NCBI RefSeq assembly: GCF_900102545.1
Contig: NZ_FNBN01000007.1
Coordinates: 181,247 to 245,246, forward strand
Reading direction: 5' to 3'
Length of the DNA: 64,000 nt
Origin: Chitinophaga filiformis
Lineage (GTDB): Bacteria; Bacteroidota; Bacteroidia; Chitinophagales; Chitinophagaceae
Positions 17,080 through 27,800 of the stretch are shown here, piece after piece (position 1 is the first letter of the stretch; every line of letters starts with the position of its first letter). A model generated the notes under the pieces. The model was given only the letters and a program-made list of their open reading frames with translations, made no database searches and was not told the DNA's origin. The translations under genes and the position numbers were made by a program.

Positions 17080-20000
17080 ATGAACACAACCCGTGTCGTG
17101 ACACGCAGGAGTATAACATTACTCTCCGCGCTTGTCCTCTCCATTATCATGACAGGTATGACTGGTACACCCGCTTTCTCCCAGAACTGGAGACTGGCCC
17201 AACCCACATACCCGACTACAGATGCTTTTGTCATCACCTACTCCGTTGCCGATTACGGCGCTACCGGCGATGGTGTAACCGATGTCACCAGCATCTTCCA
17301 GGACCGCCTCAATGCCCTCGGCGCTTTAGGTGGCGGTACATTGTATGTGCCTGCCGGCAAATACGTGATCCGTGGCACACTGCTCATTCCGAAAGGCATC
17401 ACCCTCCGCGGCGAATGGCAGAAACCCACCAAAGGTCAGCCCATCAACGGTACCATCCTAATGGCTTACGCCGGTCGTGGCGATGAAAATGCCACACCTT
17501 TCATTACCATGCAAACCTCCGCTGCGGTGCGCGATCTGGCGATCTGGTACCCGGAACAACTACCGGATAATATCACACCTTATCCGCCTGCCATCATCTT
17601 CGGAGCGCCCAACTATTTCGGTAATGAATTCTGTAATGCGAAGAACGTCACTTTCGTCAACGCATATACAGGCATTCTCTTCTCAAGAACAAATGGCGGT
17701 ACCTGCCCTGTCATCAATGGCATATATGGCACCCCATTGTCAAGAGGTGTGGAGATAGACAATATCGTTGACGTAGGAAGAATTGAGAACATCAACCTCT
17801 CTCCTGCCTACTGGTCGGGCTCCGGATTACCGAATGCGCCTGCTGCTGGTGGCTCCTACGCTAACTGGATCTACCAGAATGGTACCGGTATCGTAATGCG
17901 CAGAAACGACTGGTCGTACACCGCATTCGTGGACATCGAAGGCTATGCGATCGGCTTTCATGCCACGACTTCTATTCCAAGCGCGCCAGCGATCCCTAAC
18001 GGACAGAACTACGCCATGACCTTCACCAACTGTAAAACAGGTATCTATGCTGAAGTAGTCAGCAATGTAGGTATCATGTTTGCCCGTTGCACAACGGTCA
18101 ACTGTGCCACCGGTCTGGCCATTGGTGGCGGTTCTTCTACCAATGGCGCTTTACAGCTGCATACCTGTACCTTCGGTGGATCTATTGACGCTATCAGCGC
18201 CGTTCCTACCTGTGTGGCCAGGATCATGCTGCAACAGTGTACCATCACCGGCGGTAATGTAAACATTGGTGGCGGCACCTTTGCAGCGTCTGACTGCGAC
18301 TTCAATAACAAAGCTCCGCAGATAGTATTAGGCGCTAATGCAAGAGGTATCATCACCGGCAACCGTTTCAAAAATGGCGTGAACATCGAGAACAATTCAC
18401 TCTATACTAACGCCATCGATCACACGCCGCTGACACTGAAGAAACTGCCTCCATTCCCGACCATCACACAGCCTACACATAAACCATCCCGCCAGGTATT
18501 GTATCTCGCTACTGCAGCGCCCTTCAATGCCAAACCTGATGGTGTCACCGACAACACGACCGCTATCCAGAACGCACTGACCAAGGCAGGTACAGACGGT
18601 GGTGGTATCGTATTCCTGCCTCCCGGAAAATATAAAGTGACCGGCCACCTCACCGTGCCTACCAACGTGGAACTCAAAGGTGCTGCGGATAATAGTACCA
18701 CGCCTACAGGTCCCGGCGCCGTACTGGAACCTTACGCTGATAAAGGCAATCCTAACGGTCCGCCTTTCATTAAATTATCAGCCGGTAGCGGACTACAAGG
18801 CATCACCATCAACTACCCGGAACAACTGGCTTCCCTGGTGCCTAACTTCCCCGTATATCCTTACACCATACAGGTAACGGGCAGCGATGTCTATATCATC
18901 AACGTCGGCCTCCGCGCCGTATACAACGGTATAGATATGTTCACTTATCAGTGTAATAACCACTATGTGGACTGGCTCACCGGACACGTATTCCACAATG
19001 CCATTAAAGTAGGTGGTGGTACCAGCGGCGGACAAATATCCAACACACAATTCAACACCATCGCATACGCAGCAGGCGCCGAATCAAAATTCGGTAGCTG
19101 GCCCAACTCACCACAAGGTGATAACTCTGCCATCTACTCCTACCAGCTGAACAACATGGATTTTATCATCCTCGGCAACGCACAGAACGAAATCCTCTAC
19201 AATGATTTCGTATACGGTGCACACCACGGACTGATCCTCGCCAATGAAGGCGGCGGCGCTTCAGGCATCAGTATGGGCCTCGGATTGGATGGTACCAAGA
19301 ACGCGATCAGCTTTGAGAAAATGGGCGCCGGTGGATTTGACTTCATCAACAGCCAGATCGTAGCCCTGAACAACAACCAGGACACCTCCACCAGCTATCT
19401 CAATACCACCGGTACCTTCAATGGTCAGATCAACCTGTACAACTCTGACTACTGGGGTAATCCAGCCAGATCGATCGTATCAGACAATGGCTCGATCAAC
19501 CTGCAATCGGCCAACTTCGCGGAACCTGGCTTCCAGAACTGGGGAGTCATCCGCAATGGTTCACTGAGCCTGCACAACTCTACCATCTGGCCGGTAGGCA
19601 CCTTGCTGAATGCCGGTGCAGAACCTAAACTCTCTGCACAATCTTCCATCGTCGACAGCGCCAACATCGATGCATACAAAGCCGCGCTATGGAAAAACAA
19701 CCTGGGTAATATCTGGGCTGTTTCTGTAGCTGGCGCGATGGACAGGCAAGGCTGGACAGCCTCCGCTTCTGTCAATACCAATAACGCTAAGAATGCGCTC
19801 GACAGCAACTCCGTCACCCGCTGGGATACCCAGGGTAGCCAGGTAAACGGACAAACCTTCACCGTCGACATGAAAACTGTCAATACCATCAACAGGATCA
19901 TACTGGATGCTACCGACAGTCCTTCCGACTCCCCTGCCGGCTACAGCGCTTACATCTCCAATGATGGCGTTAACTGGGGCAGCCCTATTGCATCAGGTAC

Positions 20001-21132
20001 CGGTCAGCAGGGCATGACGCTGATTACCTTCCCTGAAAAAGTGGGTCGCTATATCCGCATCGTACAGACAGGCTCCAAAGGCAACTACTGGTCCATCCAT
20101 GAGTTCTATGTATTCGGCCGGGTGAACGTTGCCAGCGTAAGCGTAACACCTTCCTCAGGAAGTCTCAACATTGGCGGCACGCAAAAACTAACCGCTACCA
20201 TCCTCCCTGCCAATGCTACCAACAAAGCGAAGACCTGGACTTCCTCCAACCCGGCTATTGCTACTGTTGATACCAGCGGCAAAGTAACTGCCATCGCACC
20301 CGGCACCGTTACCATCACTGTCACCACCGTAGACGGCAACAAAACTGCCAGCTGCATCGATACCGTAAAAGCGTCCATCAACGCCTATGGTGGCACACCT
20401 GCTGCCATTCCCGGCAAAATTGAAGCAGAGAACTTCGACAACGGCGGACAAGGCATTGCTTACTCAGATGCCGACCCTGCAAACAACGGCGGCTTATACA
20501 GATCCGAAGGTGTCGACGTAGAAGCCTGCAGCGACGGCGGCTACGACGTAGGTTATACCGCTGCCGGTGAATGGTTGAACTACACGGTAAACATCACTAC
20601 ACCCGGTACCTACACGCTACAGGTACGCGTTGCTTCCCCTTACGGCAGCAGGCGCCTGCATGTAGAACTGGACGGTGTAAACATTTCCGGTACCATCAAC
20701 ATTCCTAACACCAACGGCTGGCAGACCTACCAGACACTGACTGCTACCACACCAGCCCTTACCACCGGTATTAAAACATTGCGTATCGTGATGGAAACAG
20801 ACGGCTTCAATGTTGACTACATCTCCCTAACCCGGACCGGTACAACAACGACAGCCAAACAAACCAATACCACCGCTGATATCATCGCTTACCCTAACCC
20901 GGTAACCGGCAATCAGTTGAACCTTCAACTGGTCAACCACGCAGCCGGCAAATACCATGTCATCCTGTTCAATTCACTGAATCAGCCTGTATTCACCACC
21001 GCCATCAATGTGAGCAAGGCAACCAGCACCTACCCGCTGTCATTGCAACACACATTGCCGGCAGGCTATTACATGCTGGAAGTGATCGATCAGAAAGGCA
21101 CCCGTGAAGTGAGGAAGATCATTGTTCAGTAA
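17080..21132 (+). CDS. Secreted double beta-helix polysaccharide enzyme (GH55/pectate-lyase-3 type) with CBMs and T9SS sorting domain
   Basis: A 1350-residue exported protein. Domains in order: signal peptide (1-35); right-handed beta-helix of the pectate_lyase_3 type (about 45-440, starting VADYGATGDGVTDVTSIFQD); a second one (about 475-830, starting FNAKPDGVTDNTTAIQNAL); an F5/8 type C domain (about 885-1010); a BIG2 Ig-like domain (about 1015-1095, TLTATILPAN-like KLTATILPANAT); a CBM6 domain (about 1105-1240, IPGKIEAENFDNGGQG); and a type IX secretion sorting domain (about 1265-1350, YPNPVTGNQLNLQL to the end). Two tandem helices are the hallmark of GH55 beta-1,3-glucanases, but pectin-type activity is not excluded. 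Upstream is a 294-base divergent intergenic region. Confidence 0.85.
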   Translation: MNTTRVVTRRSITLLSALVLSIIMTGMTGTPAFSQNWRLAQPTYPTTDAFVITYSVADYGATGDGVTDVTSIFQDRLNALGALGGGTLYVPAGKYVIRGTLLIPKGITLRGEWQKPTKGQPINGTILMAYAGRGDENATPFITMQTSAAVRDLAIWYPEQLPDNITPYPPAIIFGAPNYFGNEFCNAKNVTFVNAYTGILFSRTNGGTCPVINGIYGTPLSRGVEIDNIVDVGRIENINLSPAYWSGSGLPNAPAAGGSYANWIYQNGTGIVMRRNDWSYTAFVDIEGYAIGFHATTSIPSAPAIPNGQNYAMTFTNCKTGIYAEVVSNVGIMFARCTTVNCATGLAIGGGSSTNGALQLHTCTFGGSIDAISAVPTCVARIMLQQCTITGGNVNIGGGTFAASDCDFNNKAPQIVLGANARGIITGNRFKNGVNIENNSLYTNAIDHTPLTLKKLPPFPTITQPTHKPSRQVLYLATAAPFNAKPDGVTDNTTAIQNALTKAGTDGGGIVFLPPGKYKVTGHLTVPTNVELKGAADNSTTPTGPGAVLEPYADKGNPNGPPFIKLSAGSGLQGITINYPEQLASLVPNFPVYPYTIQVTGSDVYIINVGLRAVYNGIDMFTYQCNNHYVDWLTGHVFHNAIKVGGGTSGGQISNTQFNTIAYAAGAESKFGSWPNSPQGDNSAIYSYQLNNMDFIILGNAQNEILYNDFVYGAHHGLILANEGGGASGISMGLGLDGTKNAISFEKMGAGGFDFINSQIVALNNNQDTSTSYLNTTGTFNGQINLYNSDYWGNPARSIVSDNGSINLQSANFAEPGFQNWGVIRNGSLSLHNSTIWPVGTLLNAGAEPKLSAQSSIVDSANIDAYKAALWKNNLGNIWAVSVAGAMDRQGWTASASVNTNNAKNALDSNSVTRWDTQGSQVNGQTFTVDMKTVNTINRIILDATDSPSDSPAGYSAYISNDGVNWGSPIASGTGQQGMTLITFPEKVGRYIRIVQTGSKGNYWSIHEFYVFGRVNVASVSVTPSSGSLNIGGTQKLTATILPANATNKAKTWTSSNPAIATVDTSGKVTAIAPGTVTITVTTVDGNKTASCIDTVKASINAYGGTPAAIPGKIEAENFDNGGQGIAYSDADPANNGGLYRSEGVDVEACSDGGYDVGYTAAGEWLNYTVNITTPGTYTLQVRVASPYGSRRLHVELDGVNISGTINIPNTNGWQTYQTLTATTPALTTGIKTLRIVMETDGFNVDYISLTRTGTTTTAKQTNTTADIIAYPNPVTGNQLNLQLVNHAAGKYHVILFNSLNQPVFTTAINVSKATSTYPLSLQHTLPAGYYMLEVIDQKGTREVRKIIVQ

Positions 21133-21243
21133 GGTATTGCTTCGTCACAAGGCAATATCAGGAAAGATTTAAAGGCAGTTTTGAGGCATGTATACGGGAC
21201 ACAAAATCGTGTATACAAGATGCAAAACTGTGAGGGTGAAATG

Positions 21244-21281
21244 CAATCCCCGGGGTCATAAATACATGGTCCCGGGGATTG
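21244..21281 (+). terminator. Terminator-like hairpin after the beta-helix enzyme gene
   Basis: CAATCCCCGGG pairs with CCCGGGGATTG around a 16-base loop, 110 bases past the stop codon. The following T-run is weak. Confidence 0.5.
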
Positions 21282-21344
21282 TTATATCGTTACAAATATA
21301 TGGTTCGAATGGGGTTTGAAATTCGGCGTTGGGGGTATCATCGT

Positions 21345-21420
21345 GGTCCCCGGAGTTTTCAACCCCGGGCTACAAACACTAAGACCCCTGACGGGGCCTA
21401 TCAGCGCGAATGATCACGGT
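21345..21420. repeat. Solo REP-like element
   Basis: This stretch carries CCCCGGAGTTTTCAACCCCG, GGCTACAAACACTAAGACCC and CTGACGGGG, matching the unit of the 33.3-33.7 kb array including both GC-rich hairpins. Confidence 0.75.
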
Positions 21421-21446
21421 TTAGTGTGTTGGTTTGACACTGTCTT

Positions 21447-21534
21447 GATACCGCTTTGATACCGCTAATCCTGCGTTGATCTTACGTTCATGAACGTAAG
21501 ATCAACGCAGGATTAGCGGTATCAAAGCGGTATC
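21447..21534. repeat. Perfect 88-bp palindrome between convergent genes
   Basis: Two 44-base arms pair perfectly with no loop; the centre is between 21490 and 21491 (CTTACGTTCA meeting TGAACGTAAG). The outer part of each arm contains GATACCGCT twice. It sits between the convergent beta-helix gene and GH32 gene, so it may end both transcripts, but there is no T-run. Confidence 0.9.
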
Positions 21535-21572
21535 CAAAAGCATACACCCCCTGTTATCAAACCTCTAAATAT

Positions 21573-23078
21573 TTACTTCGCCAGATCCCACACCTTCAGC
21601 GTCTCCACCATCACCTTCCCCTTTGCAGAAAACAAAGCACACCCCGTCGCCTTCTCCCCCGGGAATATCAACGTCGTCAACACCCGCTCCCCGCCATTCA
21701 CAAACACTTCCAGGGAAGATTTATCAAACAACACCTGCAACCTAATCTTCCCCTCAGCCGGCTTAACGCTCACCTTATCCATCACCACACCCTTTTCATT
21801 CGCAATATAAAGCTCTTTATGGGCCTTATTATATCCAACGATTATCTCAGTCCCATTGGCAACATTCTGCCCTAATTTAAGCCCGAATTCCTCTCCTGTG
21901 CCCGGTATAAAAGTCACATCTATCCAATTCGCATTTGAACTAAACTGCTTTCCCTTATTCAACGGCATCTCCCCATCAACCTCCACCTGTTGCTTTACCA
22001 GCTTTTTAGATGCCGGCAGCTTCTCCAACGAAGCATTCAACACCGCTGCAGGCTGCTGATACAGTCGCACACCTTCCGGTGTTGACTTGAGCAGTAAATC
22101 CCTCGCGATGGACATCTGGCCCCGCCATGGATAAGTTGGTGTTTCAAATGGCATCAGCCAGCCGAGCATCGTATGCCGACCATCCGGCAGGTTGTTGTAA
22201 GGAATCGCCGCATAGAACGTCCTCCCATAATCCACGAACTGCTGATGCTCCGCCGGATTATCATTCTTAAAGGTTTTACCATCAAAATCGCCAATGAAAT
22301 ACTGCATTCCCGTAGCCGCATCCTGGTTCCCGGAAGAGATCATGATCAGCCATTTCTTCTTCGCAGGATCTCCATCTACATAGAGCGGCGTCAAAGACGG
22401 GCATTCCCAGATCTTACGGGTATCCCCCTGGTTGCCAAACTCACTCAGCAAGTCCCATTTCTTAAGGTCCTTTGAGCTGTAGAACTGTAACTTATGCTCA
22501 TGCGGAACAGCTACTGTCATCACCCACTGCTGTTGCTCCTCCATCCAGATGACACTGGGATCACGGAAATCCTTTTTATGAATATCCACTACCGGATTGC
22601 CTGCATAGTTGATGAAGGTCAAACCACCGTCATTGCTATACGCTACAAACTGCGATTCCTTCTGCTGCTTTGGTTGATCCGCCGTATAAATAGCTACCAG
22701 CGGTGCCTTACCTTTCACGCCAAAACCGCTGGTATTGTTTTTATCCAGCACCGCACAACCGGAGAAGATCCAGGTCGTGGTATCTTTGGTTTCTATCTCC
22801 GGAATAGCTACAGGCAGATGTTTCCAGTTCAGCAGATCTGTACTGGTCGCATGTCCCCAGCTCATGTGCCCCCATTTGTTCTCATAAGGATTGTGCTGAT
22901 AATAGAGGTGGTATACCCCATTCAGATAGATCAATCCATTCGGATCATTCGTCCAGTTCTTTGCGGGAGTGAAATGATACACAGGTCGCCACTGCGGAGT
23001 AGGAACCGCTTTTTCCTGGGCCAGCAAAGTGAATGGTAACAGGCATATCAGCCAGAATGTAAACAGTTGCTTATTCAT
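21573..23078 (-). CDS. GH32 fructanase (levanase/inulinase type)
   Basis: A 501-residue secreted glycoside hydrolase of family 32, which removes fructose from levan, inulin or sucrose. Signal peptide ends LLAQ. The catalytic set is complete: nucleophile Asp45 in NWTNDPNG, transition-state stabiliser Asp173 in FRDPSVIW, and acid/base Glu225 in WECPSL. The C-terminal beta-sandwich module runs from about residue 350 (SLEVFVNGGERVLTTLIF). It is the last gene of the fructan operon, 34 bases after susD. Linkage preference (beta-2,6 or beta-2,1) cannot be read with certainty. Confidence 0.95.
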   Translation of the reverse strand: MNKQLFTFWLICLLPFTLLAQEKAVPTPQWRPVYHFTPAKNWTNDPNGLIYLNGVYHLYYQHNPYENKWGHMSWGHATSTDLLNWKHLPVAIPEIETKDTTTWIFSGCAVLDKNNTSGFGVKGKAPLVAIYTADQPKQQKESQFVAYSNDGGLTFINYAGNPVVDIHKKDFRDPSVIWMEEQQQWVMTVAVPHEHKLQFYSSKDLKKWDLLSEFGNQGDTRKIWECPSLTPLYVDGDPAKKKWLIMISSGNQDAATGMQYFIGDFDGKTFKNDNPAEHQQFVDYGRTFYAAIPYNNLPDGRHTMLGWLMPFETPTYPWRGQMSIARDLLLKSTPEGVRLYQQPAAVLNASLEKLPASKKLVKQQVEVDGEMPLNKGKQFSSNANWIDVTFIPGTGEEFGLKLGQNVANGTEIIVGYNKAHKELYIANEKGVVMDKVSVKPAEGKIRLQVLFDKSSLEVFVNGGERVLTTLIFPGEKATGCALFSAKGKVMVETLKVWDLAK

Positions 23079-23112
23079 AAAATGGACAATGTTTTTAATG
23101 GGCCGGTATCAA

Positions 23113-24831
23113 TCACCAACCAGTATTTTGTTTATATAATCCTTTACTATAGTTCATCTGATTCAAAGGTACCGGCAGATATTCATCCCTTCCCTTCTTG
23201 AATGCAGCGTCAGCCAGATGCGGACTCCGGGTCTTCTCTACTGCAAAATAAGCATTCAGATATTCGGCCGCAATGCCCCAGCGTACAAGATCAAAAAAAC
23301 GATACCCTTCCATGGCAAACTCAAGCCTGCGCTCCCAGCGAACAGCCTGTCTGGCGAAGTCCTGCGACCAGGTACAGTTGATACCCGGCTTGTAAACATC
23401 TATCTTGTAATTAGAAGTAAAGGAACCATCTGATTGTTTCAGCAACCCTGTACTATTGGCAGCCCTCGTCCTGATACTGTTTACCAACGCCAGCGCCTCA
23501 TCCTGTCGGCCCAGTTCCACCAATGCTTCTGCTTTAAACAGCAGTACATCATCATAACGGATAATATCCCAGTTCTTGGAGCTCGACATAAAAGGAGGTA
23601 TCTTCTGAAATGCCGCATCATTCGGCAATACAGCCTCCTTCAGACTCAGATAACTGCCATATACATCCGGAGCACGGGCCCAGGAACGCTGGTAGATAAA
23701 ACCGGGATCATATTTGTAAGGATGCCCGGGTATCGCCACGGTATGATCCAGGCGCGGATCAAATGTATTGGTCTGAAAATCGCTGCCGCCGGTGATGTTC
23801 TTATCATTGAAGGTATTGAACATCGGTAATCCCGAAGCATCTGTTTTAAACGCATTGATCAGGTTATAACTGGGAGAATGGAATCCGCAGCAACCGTAAT
23901 CTGTATTCATCGGATAATCCAGCGCATGCCCGTAGTCCAGCCTGCCCTTAGGCGTTCCATCTTCTCTGGAATACTGGATAGCAAAGATCGATTCTGCGCT
24001 GTTCTCGTTAGCAGCTTTAAAGTTATTCGCAAAGTCACTATTCAGCTGATAACGTCCGGAGCCGATCACCTCATCACACAATGCAACGACCTGTTGTAAA
24101 GCAGCCGCGTCCACGCCGGTCACCGTATTATTCTCATCCTGCTTATAAGCCTGGTATAACAGCGTTTTAGCCAGGTAAGCCTTTGCAGCAAATTTATTCA
24201 CCCTGCCTATCTGTGGCTGTGTAACAGGCAGGTTATCTGCCGCAAATTTGAAATCATCAGCGATCTTCGTCCACAGCTCATCATTGCTCAAGGCTTTATT
24301 GGCAATAGTCGGATAGTTTTCCTTCGCTATTGTTTCATCGATATAAGGTACATATTTGAAAAGGACCTTCAGCAGGAAATAGTAATGCGCACGGAGAAAA
24401 CGCACTTCTGCCTGTCGCACTACCTTTTCAGGAAATGCGTCTTCACTGATGGCATTCAGACGAGCCAATGCATCATTCGTACGACCAATACATACATACA
24501 GGCGGAACCATAGCAGGTCCGTAAGATTATTATCCACCCTGTTCAATGCAAAGGTTTCATAAAAATGGTATTCACTGATATCACCTGCACCATCACCACC
24601 TTTATAAGCATCGCCACTACGCAGGTTACCGTAAGGCCACATACTGGAATAAGGTGCTGTATAGTGGTCATTGCCCAACGCAGAGTAAGCGGCAGTCACC
24701 ATCTTATCTACGTTCTCAGGCGTATTCAGATCATCGCCAGACACCACCGCCTGTGGCGTCTGATCCAGGAAATTGCTGCAGCTGCCAAACAACAGGCTAC
24801 AACAAGTAAACAGATATATGAAGCGTTTCAT
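23113..24831 (-). CDS. SusD/RagB family glycan-binding lipoprotein
   Basis: A surface lipoprotein that lids its SusC partner and binds the glycan to be imported. The lipobox is LLFGSCSN with Cys at about residue 18. The N-terminal SusD-like and C-terminal RagB/SusD regions are both present, with typical helical TPR-like repeats (AEVRFLRAHYYF, AKAYLAKTLLYQAY) and the C-terminal NWDIIRYDDVLLFKAEALVE and WERRLEFAMEGYRFFDLVRWG. An in-frame TTG three codons upstream is ignored in favour of the ATG at 24831. It is 21 bases after susC in the fructan operon, so fructan or fructo-oligosaccharide is the likely ligand. Confidence 0.95.
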   Translation of the reverse strand: MKRFIYLFTCCSLLFGSCSNFLDQTPQAVVSGDDLNTPENVDKMVTAAYSALGNDHYTAPYSSMWPYGNLRSGDAYKGGDGAGDISEYHFYETFALNRVDNNLTDLLWFRLYVCIGRTNDALARLNAISEDAFPEKVVRQAEVRFLRAHYYFLLKVLFKYVPYIDETIAKENYPTIANKALSNDELWTKIADDFKFAADNLPVTQPQIGRVNKFAAKAYLAKTLLYQAYKQDENNTVTGVDAAALQQVVALCDEVIGSGRYQLNSDFANNFKAANENSAESIFAIQYSREDGTPKGRLDYGHALDYPMNTDYGCCGFHSPSYNLINAFKTDASGLPMFNTFNDKNITGGSDFQTNTFDPRLDHTVAIPGHPYKYDPGFIYQRSWARAPDVYGSYLSLKEAVLPNDAAFQKIPPFMSSSKNWDIIRYDDVLLFKAEALVELGRQDEALALVNSIRTRAANSTGLLKQSDGSFTSNYKIDVYKPGINCTWSQDFARQAVRWERRLEFAMEGYRFFDLVRWGIAAEYLNAYFAVEKTRSPHLADAAFKKGRDEYLPVPLNQMNYSKGLYKQNTGW

Positions 24832-24852
24832 TGTGATCAAATTTAACAGGTA

Positions 24853-27800
24853 CTAGAATGACAGGTTCAATCCTACAGTGCCGATAACAGGAATAGGATA
24901 CGCATTATTAGGATTCTCCGGATCAGTAGCAGTAAAGCTTTTACTCTTAACAGTGAATAGATTACTACCCTGCAGATATACTCTCGCTGTCTGCAATTGC
25001 CTGCTGAACAAATGCCTGAAGCTATACCCCAGCTGGATATTCCTTAATTTCAGATAGGACCCTGATTCCAGGAAATAGGTAGATGTACGATTCTCATTGT
25101 TACGGTCTACCAATGTCAATGCAGGAATGGACGTATTGGTATGTTGGGGTGTCCATGCATCCAGGGTACGGTCACCCCAGTTAGTGCCTGTCCAGATGGA
25201 GGCAAAGTCAGTATAGGTCTTGTAGGTATTATACACCTGTATACCCTGTACACCCTGCAGGAAGAAAGACAGATCAAAGTGTTTATACTCCAGTGATACA
25301 TTCAAGCCATAAGTAAAATCAGGATCTCCCTTACCGATATAATCCCTGTCTTTATCATTGATCTCTTTGTCGCCGTTCAGGTCTTTATAACGGATACGTC
25401 CTACACCTTTTCCGATCTGGTTGGCATGAGCATCCACTTCCTCCTGCGAACGGAAAATACCATCTGCCACATAACCGAAGGTAGAATTGATAGAACGTCC
25501 CAGGATAGTTTTATCCTGGCCATTACCGGGATAAGAAGTCAGTACTTCATCAGGCAGATAAGTGATCCTGTTCCTGTATGTGGCCACGTTGCCTGTCATG
25601 GTGAGTGTCAGTCCCGGAGCAACATCACCGGAATAAGTCACGAACGCTTCCAGGCCTTTATTCTCCATAGAGGCGCCATTCACATACCTGGAGCCACCTT
25701 CACCGATCACTGCCAGGTAAGCAGGATTGATCAGGATATCAGAAGTCTTCTTGATGAAATAATCCACCGATCCGGAGATGTGATTATCCATTAAACCGAA
25801 GTCAACACCCAGGTTCATTTCTTTCGTACTCTCCCATTTCAAGGCGGTATTGCCCTGCCTGATCAATGTATATCCGGAAGGAAGCTGACCGGTACCACTA
25901 CCATTCAGATCGTAAGCGCTACCGCTGTCAAAGTCCCAGGTAGGATCAATACCATAGATAGCAGAATACAGTGTGTATGTAGCATTGTTAACAATCTCCT
26001 GGTTACCGCTTCTACCCCAGCCTGCACGCAGTTTCAGATCTGAGATAAATGGCAAGGCTGATTTTACTGCACCTTCTTCACTGATACGCCATCCCAATGA
26101 AAATGCGGGGAAAGTACCAAAGCGGTTCTCCTTACCGAAGCGGGAAGAACCGTCCCGGCGCAATGTTACAGAAGCCAGGTATTTGTTATCATACACATAA
26201 TTCGCCTTACCGAAATAAGACAACAAGGTATATCCGCTACCACTGCCGCCATTATCTTTTTGTGTAGTACCGGCATCGATGTACGCATAATCTATATTCT
26301 CCAGTGCATATCCCTGCCGGCTGGCAAAGAAGTTCTGCGCCATGTATTTGATCTGTTCTTCTCCCAGCAGGAAGTCTACACGGTGCTTCTTTAATGCAAC
26401 ATTGTAAGAGAGGGTATTCTGCCATACCCAGTTGCCATTGTAATCCTGCGAAGTATTCACCTGGTTGGTCTTATCAGAAAGGAAACCGGAAGTGTAGGAT
26501 TTACGGAGTACACGCTGGAAAGTACCATTGTAATCAATACCAAAACTTGACTTGAAATGCAATCGTGGAATGATCTCCAGGTCAGCATAAGCATTACCAA
26601 ATAATCTTACGAACTGACTTTTATTCTGTTTATTATCTTCGATCAGTCGCACCGGGTTCTGCCTGTCGGTCATACCGGGCGCAGGACCGCCCCAGCCGCC
26701 ATCTACAGAGTGTACAGGCACCACCGGCTGTTGTACCAGCGCTGCAAAAAGAATATCAGTTGCCGGCACCAATGCATCTTTGATATAAGTAGCAGATAGA
26801 TTCTCTCCCATTTTCAATCTTCCTTTAAAGAAAGAATAGTCTGTATTAAAACGGGCGGTAAGCTTCTGCTGACGCGTATCACGCACGATACCCTTGTTAT
26901 TATACATCCCTACAGAAAAGAAGGAATTACCTTTCTCTCCGCCATTGGTCAGTGAAATATTATAGTTCTGTAACAGCGAGGTTTGTGCGATCTCATCATA
27001 CCAGTAAGTATCCGCCGGCTTCATCGTCTTCGCCGCGTCAATATATTCCGGTAGTACGATCTTGTTCAGCACAGGATTGTTATAATCACCATTCCAGTCG
27101 TACTGATAGATCTGGTTATTATTCGGATCTGAATGATCATTCACTGCCGCCTGCCAGTAAGCGCGTCCACGGCCTTCCGTATTCAGTGTCTTCAACTTTG
27201 TACTGTAATACTGTAGTGAAGAGGAGGCATCCACATTGATCTTACTAAACCCTTTCTTCGCTTTTTTGGTAGTTACGATAATGACGCCATTCGCCGCACG
27301 GGAACCATAAATAGTAGCAGAAGATGCATCTTTCAATACCTGTATTGATTCGATGTCATTCTGGTTCAGTTCCTGTAATCCGCGCTTGGTGGGAATACCA
27401 TCTATCACGTACAAAGGATCATTGTTCCCCAGTGTACCAATGCCTCGAATCCTCACAGTAGCAGCGCTGTTGGGTGCACCATCAGAAGTGATCATTACCC
27501 CGGGCACCCTTCCCTGCAGGGCTTTCAGCGGATTACCCAATGGAATGTCTTTGATCTCAGCTACATTCACAACCGCTACAGCGCCCGTCAGATCTGCCTT
27601 TTTCTGGGTCTGATAACCCGTTACAACAATCTGGTTCAGGTCAGTAGCATTCTCTTCCAGTTCGATTGACAATACAGAAGTATTCGCAGGCACTTCCTGC
27701 GTCGTTGGTTTCATACCCAGATAGGTAAACGTGAGCGTCTCTCCGGGAGCCGCATTGATAGAGAAGTGGCCGGCATTATCTGTAATAGCGTTCGACTTGC

